Part shown: positions 8,401 through 15,454 of the stretch, in pieces
Layout of the letters: each line of letters opens with the position of its first letter
How positions within the stretch are numbered: the first letter of the stretch is position 1
Source: Pannonibacter sp051860505
GTDB lineage: Bacteria; Pseudomonadota; Alphaproteobacteria; Rhizobiales; Stappiaceae
Reading direction: 5' to 3'
Assembly (NCBI RefSeq): GCF_051860505.1
Contig: NZ_JBHYDX010000002.1
Location: 219,109-283,108 of the forward strand
Length of the DNA stretch: 64,000 nucleotides
Translations under genes and position numbers: made by a program
Notes under the pieces: generated by a model
The model's database searches: none
The model's input: only the letters and a program-made list of their open reading frames with translations
What the model was told of the DNA's origin: nothing

Positions 8401-9755
8401 TTCACTACCTGCTGGAACCGGGCTGGAAGGCTGACGCCGCCATTCAGGGGCTGGGCCGCACCAACCGCACCAACCAGAAACAACCGCCCCTGTTCCGGCC
8501 GATTTCGACCAATGTGAAAGCGGAAAAGCGCTTCCTCTCGACCATCGCCCGCCGTCTCGACACGCTGGGCGCGATCACGCGCGGCCAGCGTCAGACCGGC
8601 GGTCAGGGCCTGTTCCGGCCGGAGGACAATCTGGAATCGCACTATGCGCGTGATGCGCTGCGACAGCTTTATCTCCTGCTGGTGCGCGGCAAGATCGAAG
8701 GCTGTTCGCTCCAGATGTTCGAGGATGCGACCGGTCTCAAACTGATGGACGATACCGGCATCAAGGACGAGTTGCCGCCGATCACCACCTTCCTCAATCG
8801 GCTGCTGGCGCTCACCATCGAATTGCAGGGCGTGCTGTTCACGGCCTTCGAGCAGCTTCTCAATGCCAAGATTGAGGGCGCCATCGCCTCGGGCAACTAC
8901 GATGTCGGACTCGAAACGCTGCGGGCGGAATCGTTCGTCGTCACCGACCGCCAGACCATCCATGTCCATCCCGGCACCGGGGCGGAGGCCCGGCTGCTGA
9001 CCATCACGCAGCGCGAGCGCAACCGGCCGATCACGCTTGCCGAGGCCCTCGATCAGCTTGCCAATCCTCGGGCGAAGCTGCTCATCAATGAGCGGTCAGG
9101 CCGCGCCGCCGTGCAGGTCCCGACCACCAGCGTCATGCTCGACGATGGCGAAATCGAGCGGCGCATCCGGCTGATCCGGCCGATGGAAGCGCACAACGTC
9201 CCCATAAAGATGATGGACGAGACCCATTGGGTCGAGGCTGACCAGACTGCGTTCACGTCGGCGTGGAATGCCGAGGTCGCCGAGGTGCCGGAGTTCGTCG
9301 ACAGCACCATCCATGTCGTCAGCGGCCTGTTGCTGCCGATCTGGAAACGCCTGCCGAATGACTCGACGCGGGTTTACCGGCTCCAGACCGATGACGGCGA
9401 GCGCATCGTAGGCCGCCGTGTTGCGCCCGCCTGGGTTGCCAGTGCGATGGCTACCGGCACATCGACGCTGACGCCGGATGACGCCTTCATGGCGTTGATG
9501 GACGGCAAGACCATCCTCGACCTGACCGAAGGACTTCAGCTTCGGCGCAGCCGCGTCATGGGCGCCAACCGCATCGAATTGTCGGGCTTCACCGACACGA
9601 TGCGCGACCGCCTCCGCGCCTACGGCCTCTTCCACGAAATTATCTCGTGGAAGCTCAGGATGTTCATTCCGACCGATGCTTCCGGCCCCGCCATCCTGGC
9701 CAAAGTGCTGGAGCGCTATCCCGTCCAGCGCATTGGTGAACGGGAGGCGGCATAG
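5403..9755 (+). CDS. DNA methyltransferase / Strawberry-notch-like helicase (DarB-like), 1450 aa
   Basis: This is the largest ICE gene. An N-terminal methyltransferase-like domain has an AdoMet motif (LEPSAGTGLLA, about residue 147) and NPPF (about residue 213), the N6-adenine type. A superfamily 2 helicase follows: GDGTGAGKGRQ (Walker A-like, about residue 502), FDESH (about residue 611), SATGAT, and GLGRTNR (motif VI, about residue 1016), with a Strawberry-notch type C-terminal domain. Phage P1 DarB has this same methyltransferase-helicase pairing and protects DNA from type I restriction, so an antirestriction role fits, in line with ardC nearby. The ATG at 5403 follows leader copy C; the upstream extension to 5334 is leader sequence. 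The stop abuts the Toprim gene. Confidence 0.85.
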   Translation: MTYASAATLPAAPISAAVDTAVAVHQAALLLLPHLERGQRIDAATLRGAMETAFGASDATGAWDWKTAYEACEAATVLFLRRYGKALFRKAGSQAASLPLLAKIAGFLPTHTRRSEESQAFQQFSTPIPLGLIAATAAAITAADRVLEPSAGTGLLAILAEIAGGSLMLNELAETRADLLSHLFPAISVTRFDAAQIHDHLAPGTVPTVVLMNPPFSVMANVSGRMADAAYRHVASALARLADGGRLVTITGSSFAPDMPAWRDAFIRLQEHGRVVFTASIDGSVYAKHGTTIDTRLTVIDKLPADDPSAFPASPGIAPDVATLIGWIGAHVPARMPVDPAISVPVTAPSAVPRIVRGYLAHAAASSPVRTATELEGVELAYETVDWTPAENGRITDAIYEEYGLQAIRIPGSAAHPTKLVQSAAMASVAPPKPSYRPQLPANVVTDGLLSDAQLETVIYAGDAHSDFLAGSWTLDETFDVVSAAPDDAPNAVRFRRGFMLGDGTGAGKGRQSAGIILDNWMQGRRKAVWISKSDKLLEDAQRDWSALGMERLLVTPLSRFPQGKDIRLPEGVLFTTYSTLRSDERGEKVSRVRQIVEWLGSDFDGVIIFDESHAMQNAAGGKGERGDVAASQQGRAGLRLQHALPNARVVYVSATGATTVHNLAYAQRLGLWGGEDFPFSTRAEFVEAIEAGGVAAMEVLARDLRALGLYTARSLSYDGVEYELVEHQLTPEQTRIYDAYAGAFSVIHNNLDAAFQAANITGGGDGGSATLNRQAKAAARSAFESAKQRFFGHLLTSMKTPTLIAAIDRDLADGHAAVIQIVSTGEALMERRLAELPAEEWNDVRVDITPREYVLDYLAHSFPVQLYEPFTDDEGNLSSRPVYRDGQPVESREAVARRDRLIEKLASLPPVPGALDQIVQRFGTDVVAEVTGRSRRIVRKISPGGIDRLVVENRSGSANLAETAAFMDDMKRVLIFSDAGGTGRSYHADLNAKNQRLRVHYLLEPGWKADAAIQGLGRTNRTNQKQPPLFRPISTNVKAEKRFLSTIARRLDTLGAITRGQRQTGGQGLFRPEDNLESHYARDALRQLYLLLVRGKIEGCSLQMFEDATGLKLMDDTGIKDELPPITTFLNRLLALTIELQGVLFTAFEQLLNAKIEGAIASGNYDVGLETLRAESFVVTDRQTIHVHPGTGAEARLLTITQRERNRPITLAEALDQLANPRAKLLINERSGRAAVQVPTTSVMLDDGEIERRIRLIRPMEAHNVPIKMMDETHWVEADQTAFTSAWNAEVAEVPEFVDSTIHVVSGLLLPIWKRLPNDSTRVYRLQTDDGERIVGRRVAPAWVASAMATGTSTLTPDDAFMALMDGKTILDLTEGLQLRRSRVMGANRIELSGFTDTMRDRLRAYGLFHEIISWKLRMFIPTDASGPAILAKVLERYPVQRIGEREAA

Positions 9756-10793
9756 ATGGCTCGCCGTGACACCGCCCAACTCGCAATCCGTCTCGACCGA
9801 CAGGCCGAGGCAGTGTGCAAGCACTATCTGTCGAACGGCCATCGTGAAGGCCGCTACTGGCTGGTAGGTGATGTGCAAAACAGCCCTGGTCGCTCGATGT
9901 TCGTGCGCCTGACGGGACCGGAAACCGGCAAAGGTGCTGCGGGAAAATGGACCGATGCGGCCACCGCTGAACACGGCGACCTACTCGACGTCATTCGCGA
10001 GAGTTGCGGCCTCGTCGATTTCAAGGACGTCGCTGACGAAGCCCGTTCTTTCCTCAGCCTGCCAAGGCCGGAGCCTGATCCGCTTCCCCGATCCCGCCCC
10101 GAAAGAGCGCTGGCAGGATCACCGGAGGCAGCACGGCGTCTGTTCGCCATGGCGCAGCCGATTACGGGGACAGTCGTGGAAACGCATCTACGCAAACGTG
10201 CGATTACGACATTGCACGAAACCGGAGCCCTCCGGTTCCACCCGCGCTGCTATTATCGCCCCGAGAGGCATGATCCCACCGAAACCTGGCCCGCGATGAT
10301 CGCTGCCGTCACCGACCTTGACGGCGTCCAGACCGGCGCGCATCGCACCTGGCTCCTGCCCGATGGAAGCGACAAAGCCCCCGTCGCAACCCCGAGGCGA
10401 GCGATGGGCAATCTCCTGGGGCACGGTGTCCGCTTCGGTGTGGCGCAGGATGTCCTCGCGGCAGGCGAAGGGATCGAGACCGTGCTGTCGGCCCGCTCGG
10501 GTCTGCCCCATATGCCAATGATGGCGGCGCTCTCTGCGGCGCACCTCGCCGCCATCCGGTTCCCGGCAACGCTGCGGCGGCTTTACATCGTGCGCGATGC
10601 CGATCCGGCGGGGGATGGTGCGCGCGACAGCCTGATCGAACGGGCGAGAGGCGTCGGGATCGAGGCGGTTGTCCTGTCGCCAGTGCTCGGGGACTTCAAT
10701 GAGGATCTGCGCCAGTTCGGCATCGATGCACTACGGGCGGCCTTGCGGGTTCAGATCCTGCCTGAAGACGTCAGCCGGTTTCTCGCGGCGTGA
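9756..10793 (+). CDS. Toprim domain protein, primase-like (345 aa)
   Basis: It starts at the base after the helicase stop, so the two are probably cotranslated. The N-terminal half resembles DUF7146-type primase-associated regions (YWLVGDVQNSPGRSMFVRL; GKWTDAATAEHGDLLDVI). The C-terminal half is a Toprim fold: AAGEGIETV (about residue 234, catalytic Glu) and VRDADPAGD (about residue 278, Asp-x-Asp metal site). ICE and plasmid proteins of this type are thought to prime the incoming strand or the lagging strand. No zinc-finger cysteines are obvious. Followed by a structured intergenic region. Confidence 0.85.
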   Translation: MARRDTAQLAIRLDRQAEAVCKHYLSNGHREGRYWLVGDVQNSPGRSMFVRLTGPETGKGAAGKWTDAATAEHGDLLDVIRESCGLVDFKDVADEARSFLSLPRPEPDPLPRSRPERALAGSPEAARRLFAMAQPITGTVVETHLRKRAITTLHETGALRFHPRCYYRPERHDPTETWPAMIAAVTDLDGVQTGAHRTWLLPDGSDKAPVATPRRAMGNLLGHGVRFGVAQDVLAAGEGIETVLSARSGLPHMPMMAALSAAHLAAIRFPATLRRLYIVRDADPAGDGARDSLIERARGVGIEAVVLSPVLGDFNEDLRQFGIDALRAALRVQILPEDVSRFLAA

Positions 10794-11132
10794 GGCGGCA
10801 TCGGTCACGTCGGAAATGAGGCGCACAGCAGCCCAAACCTGCCATATGCGGTGATGGTGTTGTCCTGATGTGTCGGAGAGGCCGCCGCCCACGGCCTTCT
10901 GAGAGGGCGATCGAGCCGTCAAACGGCCCTGACCGGCAATGGCTGCGCCCGGCTATTTTCCGCCGCACCCTATGGGCGCTTTGCATCGCGAGGCAAAATA
11001 GCCGGGCTACGCCATCCAGCGCTTGAGGCTTGGCCCTCCGCTTTGCTGCGGGTGCAGGTCCAGGCCGCCCGACAGCTTTCGTCGCCTGCGAAGGCCGCGA
11101 TGGGCGCGGTCGATCCGACAAAGGCGAACACC
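10794..11132 (+). ncRNA. Structured intergenic region with long inverted repeat (possible ncRNA or cis-acting site)
   Basis: No convincing gene on the + strand. A perfect 13-bp inverted repeat (GCCCGGCTATTTT at 10947-10959 and AAAATAGCCGGGC at 10995-11007) encloses a 35-nt loop. It is followed by further self-complementary GC-rich sequence up to the ATG at 11133. No T-tract follows, so it is not a simple terminator. A 136-aa minus-strand frame crosses the region, but it is arginine/proline rich and looks like an artefact. It could be a leader RNA of the DUF2493 gene, a small RNA or a replication/transfer site. Confidence 0.4.
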
Positions 11133-12068
11133 ATGATGACCGAATACGATGACGCAGGTTTCGAACCGCCGCACACCTCATCCCCTACCGATCACCTCCT
11201 CAGCGAACTCCAGCTCTACGGCTACCGTCCGTTCGAGGATGAACCCGACCCAAGGCCGCTTCCCGAAGGCAATGCCGTCGCTGGCGCCGTCGCAGACATC
11301 TTCGACGCCTTGATCGTCACGCTCAGTGATACCCGCCTCGAACCCGACCTCGACGAACTGCTGTGGTCGACCGTCAATCTCTTCCACCGCGCCACCGCCC
11401 GGATCGAGCGCGACCTGGACGATAACGAGCAGGCTCAACGTCGCGGCCAGCGCGAACAGGACGGCTCGGAGGTGAAGTCGGTCGAGCTGGAACGTCTGAC
11501 AGCCGAGGGGCAGACCTTCATCGAGCGGCGCAACAGCATGGAACTCTTCCGCGATATCGCCGCCGAACAGTTCGAGCGCCACACCGGATCGGCCTGGCGG
11601 CCGCGCTCAGGGTCGATGGTCAACCACCGCAACCTGACCTCGGCGATGATCGACTCCAGGGACTTCCTCGCCGCCAAACGTCGGGCGGAAACCGAGGTGA
11701 TGCTCCCCGCCGGTCCCAAGGTCGCCTTCACCGGCGGTCTCGACTTCAACGATCACCACCTGATCTGGGCCAAGCTCGATCAGGTCCATGCCAAGCATCC
11801 CGATATGGTGCTGCTGCACGGTGGATCGCCGAAGGGCGCCGAGTTGATCGCGGCGAAATGGGCCGACACCCGCAAGGTCCCGCAGGTTGCCTTCAAACCC
11901 GACTGGACGAAGCACGCCAAGTCCGCGCCCTTCAAGCGCAACGACGCCATACTGGATGTCCTGCCGGTCGGCGTTCTCGTCTTCCCGGGCACCGGGATTC
12001 AGGAGAACCTCAGTGACAAGGCCCGCAAGCTCGGCATCCCGGTCATGAAGTTCGACGGCGGCGCGTAA
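11133..12068 (+). CDS. DUF2493 / SLOG-family protein (311 aa)
   Basis: The C-terminal part (from about residue 198: FTGGLDFNDHHLIW... MVLLHGGSPKGAE... VFPGTGIQENL) is a Rossmann-like SLOG domain of the DUF2493 (YspA-type) family, predicted to bind a nucleotide or nucleotide-derived ligand. The N-terminal 180 residues are helical with a charged segment (RIERDLDDNEQAQRRGQREQDG). ATG at 11133 is preferred over the upstream frame, which runs through the structured intergenic region. DUF2493 genes are regular members of this ICE backbone; their role there is not established. A GC hairpin follows the stop. Confidence 0.85.
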   Translation: MMTEYDDAGFEPPHTSSPTDHLLSELQLYGYRPFEDEPDPRPLPEGNAVAGAVADIFDALIVTLSDTRLEPDLDELLWSTVNLFHRATARIERDLDDNEQAQRRGQREQDGSEVKSVELERLTAEGQTFIERRNSMELFRDIAAEQFERHTGSAWRPRSGSMVNHRNLTSAMIDSRDFLAAKRRAETEVMLPAGPKVAFTGGLDFNDHHLIWAKLDQVHAKHPDMVLLHGGSPKGAELIAAKWADTRKVPQVAFKPDWTKHAKSAPFKRNDAILDVLPVGVLVFPGTGIQENLSDKARKLGIPVMKFDGGA

Positions 12069-12080
12069 GCGCCGCCGCTC

Positions 12081-12099
12081 GGCGGCTGTTTCAGCCGCC
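12081..12099 (+). terminator. Hairpin after DUF2493 gene
   Basis: A perfect 8-bp stem GGCGGCTG / CAGCCGCC (12081-12088 and 12092-12099) with a 3-nt loop starts 13 nt after the stop codon. Only a weak T-rich stretch follows, so termination is plausible but not certain. Confidence 0.5.
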
Positions 12100-12228
12100 A
12101 TTACTTGACTGAGCCATATTCTGGCTCTCATAAAGCATCCTTGCAGAACCGGCGAAGTAGCATAGTCGCAGGCGGAACGTACCTCTGGCAGCCTGTCGTG
12201 ACCCACAACCCTTGCTGTGGAGGCTTCC

Positions 12229-12645
12229 ATGACCCTGATCCTGCTCGCCATCTCTTTGTCGATTGCGCTTTGCGTCATCGCTTATAATTTCGCCATCTAT
12301 GCCTTGCCGTTCATGGTGGGACTGACGGCATTCCAGTATGTCTATGGAACCGGCGCCGGTTTCCTGATGTCCGGCCTGGCCGCCATCGGTGCGGCATTGC
12401 TTTCGGTCGGCCTGGTCATCGCCGTTCTGGGCTTTGCAAAGAACCCGGCTTTGCGGCTCATCGCGCTCGCCATCTTCGCCGTGCCGGCCGCTATCGCGGG
12501 ATATGCGCTCGTTTATGGCGTCACGAAAAACGCCATCGATTCGACCATCGCGCTCAACCTACTCGGCGGCATTGGAGGTCTCTTCATCGGCATTGCGGCG
12601 ATGCTCAATCTCAACGCCCTCGGATCGGCCGTCCTCTCGCGCTGA
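12229..12645 (+). CDS. Small integral membrane protein (138 aa)
   Basis: The start at 12229 follows GTGGAGG (12216-12222). An in-frame GTG at 12217 is inside that ribosome binding site and is rejected. About four hydrophobic segments are visible (roughly residues 1-30, 38-65, 70-92 and 105-130), separated by short loops, with no charged catalytic motif. Such a protein would lie in the inner membrane. I do not recognise the family. It sits between the DUF2493 gene and ssb; an exclusion or surface role is possible but is a guess. Confidence 0.7.
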   Translation: MTLILLAISLSIALCVIAYNFAIYALPFMVGLTAFQYVYGTGAGFLMSGLAAIGAALLSVGLVIAVLGFAKNPALRLIALAIFAVPAAIAGYALVYGVTKNAIDSTIALNLLGGIGGLFIGIAAMLNLNALGSAVLSR

Positions 12646-13337
12646 GGCGGCGACCACGATTCGCCGTTTCCATGGAAAATGCCACGGCGGCAAACGCGAT
12701 CAAGCATCCCGACTCCTCCTCTGAAACGAAGATTGCAGCGTCAGATCAACGGCGTTTGTCGCTCTTGGTCTTGCCCGGAAGCTGAACGTCATCCGTCGTA
12801 GTCGACCATCGAAGCAGACAAGATCGTTATGCTGCTGGTCAATTCCTTGTGCCTTGATGGACGGGGCAGAGAACCGCATTCCTTCTCGCGTACAGGCGTC
12901 GTCAAAGAGCGATTGAAGGGAATACGGTGCCTTTCACCTTCTCCCTGATACCCTTCTACCGTCCCGGATAGCCCGGCTCTTCATGAAGGCGAAGCGCGGG
13001 GCGCGTGAGGGTGAATGACATCCCGTTGCCGAAGGCGCCGCAGTTCCGGTGTCGTGTCTCGATGGTGGATGTCGGCAAGGACGAAGGTTCCGCAGATCGC
13101 CCCGATTGGCTTTGCCGCAGGACTTATCCCTCCGACTGATTGATCCCCTAAGCCCGTTCAGTTTCCGCCAGCAACCCCTGCGAACCGGGCCGAGTTGGCG
13201 CCGAAGCGCCTGCCCGCACCACCCCTATTCTTCGGGGTTCGCCCTGCGCATTCGCTTCGGTGCAGTCGTCTCCCGACGGTCTTGGCCGGGTCTCGTCGGA
13301 GGGACGGCCCCTCGGGCTGAAGCAACGGAGACATCAA
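12646..13337 (+). promoter_or_regulatory. Long non-coding stretch with structured ssb leader
   Basis: There is no supported gene in these 692 bases. Immediately upstream of ssb, 13201-13260 forms a nested structure: outer stem CCGAAGCG / CGCTTCGG (13201-13208 and 13253-13260) and inner stem ACCCC / GGGGT (13221-13225 and 13234-13238). Further GC-rich pairing possibilities run to the ssb start. The rest (12650-13190) shows no coding bias that I can see. The end of the stretch probably contains the ssb promoter and a structured 5' leader. Confidence 0.4.
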
Positions 13338-13739
13338 ATGCAGAACATCGTCATTCTCGCCGGCAATATCGGTCAGGAGCCCGAAACCCGCACCACCCAG
13401 GGCGGCACCAGCATCACCCACTTCACGCTGGCCACCTCGCGCCCCCGCTACTCCGAAGGCAAGGTGGTCCGGGACGAAAACGGCTATCGGGTTCAGGATA
13501 CCGAATGGCACCGCATCACCGCCTTCAACGGCCTCGGCAAGACGATCCAGCAATATTGCGAGAAGGGCATGAAGGTTCTGGTTCGCGGCCGCATCCACTA
13601 CACCAAATGGACCGACCAGCAGGGAAACGATCGCTACGGCTGCGAGATCATCGCCGAGACGGTGGATTTCCTCAGCCGGGCCAAGCAGACCGAGAGCAAC
13701 GACGGCAAGTTCAGCGACGACGATGACATCCCGTTCTGA
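13338..13739 (+). CDS. ssb: Single-stranded DNA-binding protein
   Basis: The 133-aa protein starts MQNIVILAGNIGQEPETR, typical of the bacterial SSB OB-fold. It contains the conserved segments TEWHRITAFNGLGKTIQQYCEKGMKVLVRGRI and YGCEIIA. The acidic tip DDDDIPF is the partner-recruiting tail. It is shorter than chromosomal SSBs (about 160-180 aa) because the linker is short. ICE-borne SSBs coat transferred single strands in the recipient and can suppress the SOS response. The upstream open frame to 13260 is the leader; the ATG at 13338 follows AACGGAGA. A strong terminator follows. Confidence 0.95.
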   Translation: MQNIVILAGNIGQEPETRTTQGGTSITHFTLATSRPRYSEGKVVRDENGYRVQDTEWHRITAFNGLGKTIQQYCEKGMKVLVRGRIHYTKWTDQQGNDRYGCEIIAETVDFLSRAKQTESNDGKFSDDDDIPF

Positions 13740-13751
13740 GCCGGAGCCCGA

Positions 13752-13785
13752 AGCCCGGCGGCTCAAGCCGCCGGGCTTCTTTCCT
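13752..13785 (+). terminator. Rho-independent terminator of ssb
   Basis: An 11-bp perfect stem AGCCCGGCGGC / GCCGCCGGGCT (13752-13762 and 13767-13777) with a TCAA loop is followed by TCTTTCCT. Confidence 0.9.
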
Positions 13786-14316
13786 GTTCTCGGCAGATCG
13801 CGGATAACGCAAGGTCATCAGGCCAGCACTGCGAAAGCTATCGACTTCCGCTCACCACGGCTCCGCCAGACTGACACCCGCCGTGGAAAGGGTCGCAAGC
13901 CGCCCGTCATACCAAAATGATCCTCGAAAAAGCGCGACTGCGCGCGGTCCTAACCCTCTCAGCGAAGGTCTGGCGCTCATCGTATGGCACGGCCGGTCAA
14001 AGCAGCGGCGGGGATCACCCGTCCCAGTCTCCGGTGCAGAACGACGATCGAGTATTGGGCGCTGAGGGCTGAACACTGGCTTCAGCGTGAGCAAAGAACA
14101 TCACCAGCTCCTGTGGTCGAAGCCCCAACCCCGCTCTCAAAGACGCAATTCCTTGGTTTATCTCAGGGCTATTGCCCTCAACCCATGAAGGGTCCGCTAC
14201 GCGAGCGTGCGGCCTCTACGGCTTCGCCTGCGAGGTGATCGCAACCCGGAGACAAACACTTCGGGCGCCTGTCGAGCGGGGGATGGTCCTCCGCCTCCAA
14301 GACAGGAGCCGGAACA
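13786..14316 (+). promoter_or_regulatory. Non-coding stretch ending in a hairpin over the ribosome binding site of the 55-aa gene
   Basis: I see no gene between 13786 and 14316. At the end a hairpin can form: CCTGTC / GACAGG (14268-14273 and 14301-14306), enclosing an inner stem GGGGGA / TCCTCC (14278-14283 and 14287-14292, one G-U pair). The 3' arm overlaps AGGAG (14304-14308), the ribosome binding site for the ATG at 14317, so folding would hide it. Confidence 0.45.
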
Positions 14317-14484
14317 ATGTCCTTCGCAGATGCTCACGCTTTCGCCTTCAGCCTGGCCGCCACCCTCATGGTCTCCATCGTCATCTTCCGCGCCGGGGAC
14401 GGCACCATGGGCGTGATGCCCGCCTGCGAGTATGACGGCGAGGACGACACCATTGTCGATGAGTTGGACCCTTTCGCCCCGTGA
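14317..14484 (+). CDS. Small hypothetical protein (55 aa)
   Basis: ATG at 14317 follows AGGAG with 8-nt spacing. The product starts MSFADAHAFAFSLAATLMVSIVIFRAGDG, one likely membrane segment at about residues 8-25. It ends with an acidic soluble tail (EYDGEDDTIVDELDPFAP). The amino-acid pattern (hydrophobic helix, then acidic tail) and good ribosome binding site argue that it is real. No family is recognised. The preceding hairpin suggests translational control. Confidence 0.6.
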   Translation: MSFADAHAFAFSLAATLMVSIVIFRAGDGTMGVMPACEYDGEDDTIVDELDPFAP

Positions 14485-14635
14485 GGGGCTAAGGCCATGC
14501 GAAAGCCGCCACAGGCTTTCGCCGCTGACATCCGCCAGCATGAACACGCCTTTCCCGGCGACCGAATCAGTCGCCTTTTCTGGCGCCTTTCAAAAATCTC
14601 AAACGACGATTCCGGGTCGCTATTTGCCCATATCC

Positions 14636-14650
14636 CGACTATAATAGTCG
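14636..14650. promoter_or_regulatory. Palindromic operator candidate upstream of XRE gene
   Basis: The inverted repeat CGACTA-TAA-TAGTCG contains TATAAT, a possible -10 box, and lies 43 bases before the regulator start. It could be an autoregulatory operator of the adjacent HTH protein. Confidence 0.45.
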
Positions 14651-14692
14651 TTTTCGTGGCGTACGTACTGATGTCTGTGGAGGTGATCATGC

Positions 14693-14941
14693 ATGATCAC
14701 CGCCCGACAGACACGGGCCGCACGCGCGTTACTCGGCTGGAACCAGGAGACGCTCGCTGACAAGGCCCTCGTATCCCTGACCGCGCTCAAGCGTTTGGAG
14801 TCGGTCAACGATCTGCGCGTGCATGAAGGCACCCGCGATCAGGTACGCAGGGCGCTCGAAGCGGCAGGCATCATCTTCCTGTCCTCCGGCCGCCGTGAAG
14901 GCGTGATGGTGGATGCTGAGGTCGCAGAGATCAGGCGATAG
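14693..14941 (+). CDS. XRE-family transcriptional regulator (82 aa)
   Basis: ATG at 14693 follows GGAGGTGATC. The protein is a single helix-turn-helix domain: ITARQTRAARALLGWNQETLADKALVSLTALKRLES with the usual Q-x3-A-x3-S spacing. A short C-terminal tail (ALEAAGIIFLSSGRREGVMV) is of the kind seen in small Cro/C1-like ICE regulators. It probably acts as a dimeric repressor. The dyad at 14636-14650 is a candidate site. It lies between the 55-aa gene and the DUF2285-type genes, and may control conjugation or replication genes. Confidence 0.85.
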   Translation: MITARQTRAARALLGWNQETLADKALVSLTALKRLESVNDLRVHEGTRDQVRRALEAAGIIFLSSGRREGVMVDAEVAEIRR

Positions 14942-15073
14942 GCTTTCAGAGCTCATTTCGGCATGTCCGACCCGCAACACCCGTTGCTTCCGACACACCA
15001 TCCCCCCGGCACGTTTCTGCGATAAGCCGCCACTCACATCCATTGTGGAGACGACAACCTGCGTCGCGCCGAC

Positions 15074-15337
15074 ATGACTACGTTCCAATTTCTCGATGAA
15101 CCACCGTCAAGCCCTGCCTTGACCGAATACGACCGCGCGCATTTCAAACTCTATATGCGTCTCCTCGACGCGCAGGCCGACGGCGCAGACTGGCAAGAGG
15201 CCGTGAGCGTGCTGTTCGGCATCGACCATGAGCGGGAACCAGAACGCGCACGGCATATCCACGACACGCATCTGGCGCGCGCGCGCTGGATGACCGAACA
15301 CGGCTATCGGCAACTGCTGCTCGGTCGCCCAAACTGA
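15074..15337 (+). CDS. Small conserved ICE protein, DUF2285-type neighbourhood (87 aa)
   Basis: The protein (LTEYDRAHFKLYMRLLDAQADGADWQEAVSVLFGIDHEREPERARHIHDTHLARARWMTEHGYRQLL) is helical. It matches from memory a small protein that regularly precedes the DUF2285 regulator gene in Tn4371-type ICEs; the helix ending LARARWMTEHGYRQLL is the most characteristic part. There are no catalytic residues that I can point to, so a DNA- or protein-binding role is inferred. The start at 15074 is within a short run after CGACATG and has no strong ribosome binding site. Confidence 0.7.
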   Translation: MTTFQFLDEPPSSPALTEYDRAHFKLYMRLLDAQADGADWQEAVSVLFGIDHEREPERARHIHDTHLARARWMTEHGYRQLLLGRPN

Positions 15338-15454
15338 CGAGGTGTTGTCGCGGTGACAACACCTGTTGCCAGCGCTTCGGCTTCACGCGCGCTCGACTCA
15401 CTGGAATCAATTCCCGCCTGACGTGCGTATCTGTCAGTATTGGGAGTAGTGCCC

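Noticed and set aside
7758..8969. 403-aa minus-strand frame opposite the helicase
   Set aside because: Shadow of the methylase-helicase gene; no ribosome binding site or recognisable domain.
10771..11181. 136-aa minus-strand frame across the structured gap
   Set aside because: Arg/Pro-rich product that follows inverted-repeat sequence; more likely an artefact of the non-coding structure.
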